DNA of 39,041 bases, from contig NZ_JANLOD010000011.1 of assembly GCF_025466085.1 (NCBI RefSeq), positions 1-39,041 of the forward strand, in the 5' to 3' direction. Of the stretch, positions 19,001-39,041 are shown one piece after another. Source of the DNA: Pseudomonas sp. 14P_8.1_Bac3. GTDB taxonomy: Bacteria; Pseudomonadota; Gammaproteobacteria; Pseudomonadales; Pseudomonadaceae. Both the position numbers and the translations under genes were made by a program. Positions within the stretch are counted from its first letter, which is position 1. Each line of letters begins with the position of its first letter. Below the pieces are notes generated by a model. That model did no database searches. It was not told the DNA's origin and was given only the letters and a program-made list of their open reading frames with translations.

Positions 19001-19340
19001 TGATGATGCCGCCCAGTTGCGACGGTGACGTCTGAAGCGAGCCGTTGTTGAGGATCAGTCCCTGGGCACCGACGTTGTAATCATGGAACTGGTTATGCGA
19101 CACACCGCTGCCATTCGGCGTGGCGATGTTGACGATCGGTACGCCATTGCCGGCACGCTCCAGCGAGGTGCCGGGCGTGGCGACCACAATGCCGTCGGCC
19201 TGAGCCCACAGCGGTTGCCAGAACATGACGTTGGCCAACAGGAACGCCAACCCGCGCTTGGGCAGGCCCCAGAAGTGTTCTCGGGTCTGCACCACGGCAG
19301 AAGGCTGACGGGCAAGGAAAGCGAATTGGCGAACGTCCAT
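9783..19340 (-). CDS. cdiA: CdiA/FhaB-type TpsA exoprotein with colicin E5-like toxin tip
   Basis: A 3185-aa secreted filament that delivers a C-terminal toxin to neighbouring cells. It has an extended signal region ending near PLWAQA (~49). The TPS secretion domain follows (~50-300, with [23 protein letters not shown]). Then come many ~20-aa filamentous-haemagglutinin repeats (LDNxxGxL type, ~330-1500), a non-repetitive central region with a CGDC pair (~1660-2060), a second repeat block (AGRDLNV type, ~2100-2500), a DUF637-like pretoxin region (~2600-2900), TANATQYNN (2935-2943) at the VENN position, and the toxin (~3089-3185: RGWT, [14 protein letters not shown], NKNDP). The toxin matches the pattern I know for colicin E5-type ribonucleases, which cut anticodons of Tyr, His, Asn and Asp tRNAs. 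The reading frame is intact. It starts 24 bp after cdiB and overlaps cdiI. Confidence 0.95.
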   Translation of the reverse strand: [3185 protein letters not shown]

Positions 19341-19364
19341 GTGGCTGATCTCGAAGTACGTTGG

Positions 19365-21071
19365 TTAGAGGAAGAAATCCACGCGGAAATAAATCGGGGC
19401 TTCGCGCTCGATCAGGGCGTCCGGGCGTTCGAGGGAATGGGCGAAGGTCACGCTGGCGGCGAGGTGCTGACCTCGGGCAAACAGCTCCACCGAGTTGCTG
19501 GACAGGCGCCCGTGCTGCTCGCGGTTGTAACGATCGCCGCGGATCACGCCTTGGTCGTAACCAAGGCTGGTGCCGTATTCGGCGAACACCGGGCGTAGCC
19601 ATTGCAAGGTCACCGGGCGGCTCCAGCGCAGATCGTTGCGCCAGTAGCCGCCGCTGTCGCCGGACAACGACTGATCCTTGTAGCCACGAATCGACGACTG
19701 CCCGCCGAGGCTGATGCGCTGGGGGCTGAACAGCACATCCTCACTGCGTTGCCCGGTCATCAGGCTGGTGAAACTGAATGACTCGCCCCACCACTTGAAC
19801 GGCTGCAAGTACGTCGCGGTGGCGGTGTATTTGCGATAGCGCGCAGTCGGCAGGCCCGGGCCCTGATCGCGATCACGTTGCGCATCGAAGGCGCCGATGC
19901 CCTCCTGCATTCCCAGGTCGAGGTTGACGAACGCACTGCCAATCCGACGACCGTGGTTGATGCCGTACTGCAGTTCGCTGATGCGGTTGCTGCTGAGCTT
20001 GAGCTTGCTGTCTTCGATGAAGTTGTTGGTGCGCAGGTAGGAAACGCCAGCGCTGACGGAGGTCTTGCTCACGGCATCACGGTGGATCACACGCTCGGCA
20101 TGCAGTTGATGGTTCTCGCTGTCCCCGGTTTGCTTGAAGTTGTAGGTGCTGGCAGCGATCTGCGAGCGGTACTCGCTCTGGCTGTAGGTGTAACTGAAAT
20201 TCCACCAGCCCCACGGCAGGTTGTAATGGAGCATCGCGTTATTGGAGGTGTGCTGATGATCGGTCATCGCATCGTGACCACCGCGCAGCATCAACTGATC
20301 GGCCAGGCCCAGCGGATTGTCCCAGTCCAGCGTGGTGCGCCACTGCTGTTCGCCAGTGCTGCGCTGACCGTCGTTGCTGCGGGACAATCCGGCACGCCAG
20401 GGCTTTTGCGGATCATTTTTGACCCGTATTTCGCTGCCGCCGACCTGCTGGCCCGGCATCAATTCCATATGCGCCTGGTTCGATGGCAAGCGGTTGAGCT
20501 GATCGACCATCTGCTCGATTTCACGCAAGTTGACCAGATCACCGCGCTTGCCGGGGAAAGCCATGCCCAACTCGAGGTCCGACAGCTTGCTGCCCTCCGC
20601 GCCCTTCAAGCGCTCGAGCTTGCCTTCAACCACCAGCACCTTCAAATGCCCACCGGACAAATCCTGCTGCGGCAGGTAGGCGCGACTGGTCACCAGGCCC
20701 CGCTCGATGTACAGATTGGTGATGACTTTCAGCAGTTCATTGAGTTGAGAGGCGCCCAGGCACTGGCCGATGTAGGGCTCGATCAGGCGATTTTTTTCGC
20801 TACCGGAGAGACTATTGGCGCCCTTCAGTTCGATGTCATTGATCGGGAAGCAACGGGTGTCCGCAGGCGCCGCGGGTGCTGTCGGCTCGACCTGCTTGCC
20901 GGGTAATTCCTTGAGTTCTTCGAGACGCCGTCGTTGCTCTTCCAGCAGACGATCTTGGCGATCTCGGATGAGTTCGGTCTCACCAGGCGTTGGCGCGGCG
21001 CTGGCCAGATTGGGCAGAGAAAGGCAGAGCAAAGCCAGGCCCAGCCTCGCCATGAGGGCGGGTGAGTACAT
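19365..21071 (-). CDS. cdiB: TpsB/CdiB outer-membrane transporter (FhaC/ShlB family)
   Basis: A 568-aa Omp85-superfamily pore that secretes its TpsA partner, encoded 24 bp downstream. The signal peptide ends at NLASA (~25). A charged helix (~30-60, ETELIRDRQDRLLEEQRRR) corresponds to the plug helix H1 of FhaC. Two POTRA domains follow (~70-220, CFPINDIELKGANSLS and ...GHLKVLVVEGKLERL). The 16-strand barrel carries SIRGY with the conserved RGY at 462-464 in the L6 loop, and the protein ends with a phenylalanine-containing strand (YFRVDFFL). The ATG at 21071 has GAGGG seven bases upstream. It is the first gene of a B-A-I operon. The divergent-looking 5' region holds a palindrome (21257-21272) but no clear -35/-10 pair. 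Confidence 0.95.
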   Translation of the reverse strand: MYSPALMARLGLALLCLSLPNLASAAPTPGETELIRDRQDRLLEEQRRRLEELKELPGKQVEPTAPAAPADTRCFPINDIELKGANSLSGSEKNRLIEPYIGQCLGASQLNELLKVITNLYIERGLVTSRAYLPQQDLSGGHLKVLVVEGKLERLKGAEGSKLSDLELGMAFPGKRGDLVNLREIEQMVDQLNRLPSNQAHMELMPGQQVGGSEIRVKNDPQKPWRAGLSRSNDGQRSTGEQQWRTTLDWDNPLGLADQLMLRGGHDAMTDHQHTSNNAMLHYNLPWGWWNFSYTYSQSEYRSQIAASTYNFKQTGDSENHQLHAERVIHRDAVSKTSVSAGVSYLRTNNFIEDSKLKLSSNRISELQYGINHGRRIGSAFVNLDLGMQEGIGAFDAQRDRDQGPGLPTARYRKYTATATYLQPFKWWGESFSFTSLMTGQRSEDVLFSPQRISLGGQSSIRGYKDQSLSGDSGGYWRNDLRWSRPVTLQWLRPVFAEYGTSLGYDQGVIRGDRYNREQHGRLSSNSVELFARGQHLAASVTFAHSLERPDALIEREAPIYFRVDFFL

Positions 21072-21256
21072 GATCGATCCCTCGACTTGTAGAGTGATGG
21101 CAAAACAGCGGCGCGATGCTTAGTAGCCGCTATTTTGGCGTTAACTATTGAGCAAGCCTGGAAACGGTACGCCGCGGGCGGTAGCGCCTTAAAGCGGACC
21201 GTTCCGAAGGAGCGGCGGGAGGCTTCCGGTACAGATGCCAGAAGAATCCAACGGAC

Positions 21257-21272
21257 TAGGACGTTTCCTAGG
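21257..21272. promoter_or_regulatory. Palindrome CTAGGA-N4-TCCTAG upstream of cdiB
   Basis: CTAGGA (21257-21262) and TCCTAG (21267-21272) form a perfect dyad around CGTT, about 185 bp upstream of the cdiB ATG. The half site TTTCCTA resembles the heptad bound by BvgA, a NarL/FixJ-family regulator that controls the FhaB/FhaC system in Bordetella. A response-regulator operator for the CDI operon is a reasonable guess. No functional proof is visible. Confidence 0.4.
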
Positions 21273-21335
21273 ACGGGGTGAAAACGGGATGCTTGCCGGC
21301 GGTGCGGTCTTGAATATTGCGTGGTTCTCTCGGAC

Positions 21336-21429
21336 GCCATCGCTGGCAAGCCAGCTCCTACAGGTTCTGTGTCGTTTGATGGAATCCGGATCACGCAAAA
21401 CCCTGTAGGAGCCAGCTTGCTGGCGATGG
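21336..21429. repeat. REP pair, second family
   Basis: Arms at 21336-21364 (GCTGGCAAGCCAGCTCCTAC core) and 21402-21429 (GTAGGAGCCAGCTTGCTGGC core) are inverted copies with four mismatches. Another half element with CTCGCTCCTACAGG follows at about 21506-21519. The core differs from the REPIN at 6157, so two REP families occur in the window. It is located at the junction between the CDI operon and the NRPS genes. Confidence 0.8.
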
Positions 21430-21527
21430 ACGTGAGACCGCTGCGGGGTGTCAGCTTTCCCGCGTTATCGTTAACGACCATCGTCGGAACGCCGCCCGGA
21501 GCGTGCTCGCTCCTACAGGGGGACTCC

Positions 21528-21568
21528 AAAACAAAAGGCCGACGTGGTGAGCGTCGGCCTTTTGTTTT
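21528..21568. terminator. Intrinsic terminator of the NRPS operon
   Basis: AAAACAAAAGGCCGACG (21528-21544) and its perfect complement CGTCGGCCTTTTGTTTT (21552-21568) form a 17-bp stem with a 7-base loop. Its A/T-rich base gives the T tract in both directions. It lies nine bases after the stop of the 1071-aa NRPS gene and ends the - strand synthetase operon. Confidence 0.95.
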
Positions 21569-21576
21569 CGATTGGG

Positions 21577-24500
21577 TCAGCTGTTCTGCGTCGCTTTGGC
21601 CTCCTGCATCTGCCGGGCTTTCTCCGTCAGCAGGGCCTTTTCTTCCGGGCTCATGGTGTCCAGCCGCAACCTGACCTGGGCGATTTTTTCCAGTTGTCCC
21701 GGGCTGCTCTCCCGAGCGCGCAACTCCAGCGCCAGACCCGCCACGCTCGGGTGATCGAAGACCAGCCCCGGTTGAATCTCGCACTGCAACAACTTGCGGA
21801 TGCCCGCCACCAACTTGATCACTAACAACGAGTGACCACCGGCCGCAAAGAAGTCCCGATCAACGCCCAGGCGCGGGATGCCGAGCAATTGCGCCATGCG
21901 CGCCGCCAGCAACTGTTCGAGGGCGTCACGGGGTTCCAGGCCCGCATCATCCACCGACACGGTGCCCAGTTGCTGCAACGCCTTGCGATCGATCTTGCCG
22001 TTGGCCAGTCGCGGAAAGCTGTCAATTGACCGGATCTGCTGCGGCAGCATCACGCTCGGCAGACGCAACGCCAGTTCGCCGTGAAGACCGTCGAGCCAAT
22101 CGGCTGAAGGCGTCTGTTGTGGCACGACAAAAGCGAGCATGCCCTCCTCCACCGTGGCACACGGCAGCACCAGGGCTTGCGCGACTTGCGGCAGCTTCAG
22201 CAACTCGGCTTCGACCTCAGCCAGTTCGATGCGGAAACCACGCACCTTGATCTGCTGGTCGCGCCGCCCCTGCAACTGGATCGCCAGGTCCGGGCGATAG
22301 CGCGCCAGATCGCCGGTGCGGTACAGCCGCTCCGTGGCATCGAACGGGCTCTGAATGAACACCTGCGCATCCGCCTCGGCGTTGATATAGCCCCGGCACA
22401 ATTGCGCACCGCCCAGGTACAACTCGCCCAACATACCAACCGGGGCCAGCTGCAGATCCTCGTCCAGCACGTAGACCTGATTGTTGCCCAGCACCTGACT
22501 GAGCGCGGCAGTGTCTTGGCCATTTGAATTCAGCGGATGAACCAGCACTCCTACCGTCGCTTCGGTCGGACCGTAGTGGTTGAACACCCGGCAGTCGCTG
22601 CGCAATCGAGCGATGCGCGTGATCAGTGCCGGGGCGATGGGTTCACCGCCAAGGATCAGCGTCCGAGGCAGTTGCGCCTGCTCGCTGTCGAGCAACGCGC
22701 CCAGATGCGAGGGAACGATCTTCAGGCAATCGATCGCCTGCTGTTGCAAGAAGGCTGCGAACAACGCGCTGTCCTGCATCTGCTCGTCGCTGGCGACATG
22801 CAGGGTGGCGCCGTTGAACAACGCACCGAACAACGCCGTGTTGCCCAGGTCCGCGGCCACGGTGGAGGTGAAGCCGACCTGTTTGCACTGATCCAGCCCC
22901 AGCGCCTCGCTGACCTGAGCGGTGTAGTTGAGCAGTTGTCGATGCTCGATCACCACGCCTTTGGGCACCCCGGTGGAGCCCGAGGTGAACAGCACGTAGG
23001 CAGCGTCCTCGCCCTGGGTATCAAGCTCAAGGGTGGACGTCGGCGCCGATTGCAGCAACTGCTTGAAGGTGGTCACCGGCAACGCCGCGTCCCGCCACTG
23101 ATCCGCATGCAGGGCATCGATCAGCAACAGGCCGGCACCCGCCTGCTCCAGCATCAGGGCCTGACGCGCCACGGGCCACTGCGGGTCCAACGGTAAATAG
23201 GCCGCGCCCACTTGCCAGGCCGCCAACATCGCCACCACCAGTTCAGCCGAACGCGGCAGTGCCAGCGCGACAATCGAACCACGCCCCAAACCCTGGGTGT
23301 GAAGTGAACCCGCCAACGCCGCAACCTGCGCCTGCAATTGGCCGTAGCTCAGGCGTTGCCCGGCGTCGGTCAAGGCAATCGCGTCCGGGGTGACGCGGGC
23401 GTGCTCGGCAATGCGTTGCGGCAAATAACGAGCGTCCAAAAGACGCGGTGCCGGATTGATCGCCAGCAAGCGCCGCTGCTCCTCGGCGCCCAGCGGCGAC
23501 AGCCGGCGCAGCTCGGTGTGGGGCTCGGCGACGATGGCCGCCAGCAACACTTCGAACTGGGTGATCAGGCCTTCAATGGCCTGGACCGTATAGCGTGGCG
23601 TAGCGAATTGAAGGTGCAACGCGAGTGGATTGCCGACATCGTCCAGCTCGGCCTGCAACAGCAATTCAAAACTCGATTCCGGCAAAGGGTGCTCACTGGG
23701 CAACCATTGCAGCGCGCCCGCCGTTTGCGGACGCGGCGCATGCCATTCGGCAAAACCATACGCCGGCCGGGCCGCCGCTGGCGCCAGCTCGGGCGTCCAG
23801 TATTCCTGCCAGGTGCGGTGTAGATCCAGACGCGCCGCCAGTTCGGCCACCCAGTTATCGAACGATGTAGTCGCAGCCAGCGAGAGATTCAGCGGCAAGC
23901 TTCTTTCGAAGACGCCGACAGCCTCGGCGAAATACTCGTAATCAGCGCGGCTGTCATGCCGTATACCAACCAGCATCTGCTCGCGCCCGCTCAACCGTCC
24001 CAACAACAACCACCACGCCGCTTGCATCACCATGCCCGGCGATTGCTGCAGCGCAGCGGCGACCTGCTGCAAACCGCTACGCAACGCGGGTTCCAGAGCG
24101 GCGGTCAAGCATGCCGGCGACGAGTCAATTGCTGAACGCCGATACGCCAGCCAAGGACTCGACAGCTCGACATCCGCGCCTTGCAGATGATCCTGCCAAT
24201 AGGCCCGGGCACTCGCGGCATCCTCGTCGAGCACCACTTCGCTGCGCCATTCCAGGTACTGCGTGAACTCACCCGGCGCATCTTCGTTCTCGGCCAGCCT
24301 CTGTTCGTACGCCAACCGCATCTGCTGATAAACCAGCTGCAAGCCACGTTCATCGACACTGTGCCGGGCCACGCCCAGCACCAGTTTCCAGTGAGCGTCT
24401 GCCAGGCGGAACAACACCGCCTGGGCGTTCTCCGACTCACCGACAACGAAGGAGCGCGCCGCCCATTCCGCGACTTGCGCCTCAATGTCCGCCACCGTTT

Positions 24501-24788
24501 CGACCCGTGGCTGCACCGTTAACGGAAAGCGCTCGGCCCCCGCAACGAACTGCCGAAGGCCATGGAATCCGGCCGCTTTGCCCAGCCGCGAGATCAGCAT
24601 CGGTTGTTGCGCCAGCAGCGCATCCAGTGCCCGTTGCAGGCGCTGCGGATCGAGCTCACCTTGGATATCGAGCACCATGAAGTGCAGCACATCAGCGCAG
24701 GCCGGGGCCTTGGGCAACTGTTCCAGTAAACGTTGCTGTTCAGGCGTCAAGGCGTAGCCCAGGTCCTGCGGGTCCATCGATACCTCGT

Positions 24789-24792
<4 letters not shown>
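21577..24792 (-). CDS. NRPS subunit: interface-like C-family domain, Asp A domain, T domain
   Basis: 1071 aa. Residues ~1-430 have the overall shape of a condensation-family domain, but where HHxxxDG should be they read RHSVDERG (His144, Asp147). The first His is missing, so peptide-bond formation is unlikely. This fits the 'interface' domains described beside aspartyl beta-hydroxylases in siderophore NRPSs. The A domain (~470-960) has pocket residues D-L-T-K-I-G-H-V-G, the Asp code (DLTKVGHIG). The T domain carries GGHS (Ser988), and there is a helical C-terminal tail (LDTMSPEEKALLTEKARQ) that may dock to the next subunit. The ATG at 24792 overlaps the previous stop as ATGA, favouring it over an in-frame start at 24960. 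There is no thioesterase, so it must pass its peptide to another protein, most simply the C-A-T-TE subunit at 1972. Confidence 0.93.
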
Positions 24793-38251
<13,459 letters not shown>

Positions 38252-38252
<1 letters not shown>

Positions 38253-39041
38253 CAAGCTTCCTCCATTTCGTCAAGCAGGGCGTCCAGCTTGCTCAGTTTC
38301 AACGTATCGACCTGCTCACCGGAGGTGGCCAGACGGCTGACGAAATCTGTCAGTACGGGGTATTGAAAAATCAGTTGCGGGGTCAGTTTCAGCCCCAGTT
38401 CGAGTTGCAGCCGCGACACCACATTGACCGCCAGCAGCGAGTGACCACCGAGCTCGAAGAAGTGGTCGTGCAGGCCGACGCGGTCCAGGTCCAGCACGTG
38501 CTGCCAGATCGCAGCGACCTGCCGTTCAAGCTCGCTGCGCGGCTCGACATAGCTGGCCTGCAACTGGCTGGCGTCCACCGCCGGCAGCGCCTTGCGATCG
38601 AGTTTGCCGTTGGGGGTCAACGGCAACTGCGCGATAAACAGCAGGTGGGCAGGCACCATGTAGTCGGGCAGGCTGTCCTTGAGTCGCGTCTTGAGTTCAT
38701 CGCGCAGACGACGTTGGGCCTCGGCATCGTCGAGGGCCAGTGGGTCGGCAACCACATACGCCACCAGTTGCTGACCGCCGAGGGCTTCCTGGGCCAGCAC
38801 CGCCACTTCGGCAACGCGCGGCTGTTGCAACAGGCGGGTTTCGATCTCGCTCAGCTCGATGCGGAAACCGCGGATCTTCACTTGATGGTCGATGCGCCCG
38901 CGGTACTCGATCACGCCGTTGGCCTGGTAGCGGGTCAGGTCGCCGGTGCGGTACATGCGCTCGCCATTCGTGGCGAACGGGTTCGGCACGTATTTTTCGG
39001 CGGTCATTGCCGCACGGCCCAGGTAGCCACGGCTGATGCCG
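38252..39041 (-). CDS. 3' end of an upstream NRPS (A-T), cut by the window edge
   Basis: The open frame runs off the right edge. The visible ~263 residues begin in GISRGYLGRAA, within the C-terminal half of an A domain, with A7-A8 motifs (YRTGDL, GRIDHQVKIRGFRIELSEIE) and A10 (NGKLDRKALP), and continue to a T domain (ELGGHSLLAVN). They finish with a short acidic tail (LDALLDEMEEA) of the kind used for docking to the next subunit. The substrate pocket lies outside the window, so specificity is unknown. The frame reads through well before any ATG, so the apparent start at 39007 is only an internal Met. The stop overlaps the next start by one base (TGATG), indicating translational coupling and co-transcription. 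Confidence 0.95.

Larger units (their letters stand above)
21072..21576. other. 505-bp intergenic region between cdiB and the NRPS operon end
   Basis: No gene supported. It contains the cdiB upstream region, including an imperfect inverted repeat (AAAACAGCGGC 21102-21112 against GCCGCTATTTT 21126-21136, one mismatch) and the 16-bp palindrome at 21257. It also holds a REP pair, a third REP-like half (GTGCTCGCTCCTACAGG near 21501-21519) and the NRPS terminator. Both neighbouring genes are on the - strand, so it holds the CDI promoter and the NRPS operon end. Confidence 0.7.

Noticed and set aside
38253..38255. TTG start one codon upstream for the large NRPS
   Set aside because: The ATG at 38252 has GGAGG at suitable distance and overlaps the upstream stop as TGATG, the usual coupling arrangement.

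Overview
This window looks like the siderophore-peptide region of a fluorescent Pseudomonas genome (P. fluorescens/putida-type). The grounds are high G+C coding DNA, intergenic REP/REPIN elements with the GGGAGCGGGCTTGCTCGCGAA-type core, peptide synthetases with typical pyoverdine-synthetase sequence style, and a PvdS-type iron-starvation promoter. Species and strain cannot be read from the sequence.

Layout, left to right. (1) 1-230: a poly-C run, probably an assembly or sequencing problem, then an iron-starvation box (TAAAT-N16-CGT). (2) 231-6138, + strand: a PvdE-like ABC exporter and a single-module terminal NRPS (C-A-T-TE). (3) 6157-6293: a REPIN and a bidirectional terminator. (4) 6317-8794, - strand: an FpvA-like TonB-dependent siderophore receptor with an N-terminal signalling (STN) domain, preceded by a long structured leader and a possible Fur box. 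(5) 9469-21071, - strand: a complete two-partner secretion / contact-dependent inhibition operon in the order cdiB-cdiA-cdiI. The CdiA tip resembles the colicin E5 tRNase and the immunity protein resembles ImmE5. (6) 21257-21568: a palindrome, REP elements and a 17-bp-stem terminator. (7) 21577-39041, - strand: three translationally coupled NRPS genes. These are the 3' end of an upstream synthetase, a 4487-aa synthetase (C-A-T, C-A-T-E, C-A-T, C, TauD-type hydroxylase), and a 1071-aa subunit with an interface-like domain, an Asp-specific A domain and a T domain.

How it fits together. By hand alignment to the GrsA pocket positions, the A domains read Gly (DILQLGLIW), Ser (DVWHVSLID, followed by an epimerase), a Lys-like basic residue (DAEDSGTVS), Asp (DLTKIGHVG, beside a SyrP-like beta-hydroxylase) and a second Lys-like residue (DAEDIGTVS, followed by the thioesterase). 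The predicted C-terminal part of the peptide is therefore ...-X-Gly-D-Ser-(Lys?)-beta-OH-Asp-(Lys?), where X is set by the gene cut off at the right edge. A hydroxyaspartate ligand, a PvdE-like exporter, an FpvA-like receptor and a PvdS box together point to a pyoverdine-type siderophore locus. Its terminal module sits apart, on the opposite strand, and a whole CDI toxin-immunity operon lies between the receptor and the remaining NRPS genes.

No tRNA, rRNA, CRISPR array, transposase or integrase was recognised. All specificity and homology calls are by eye and memory, without database searches.
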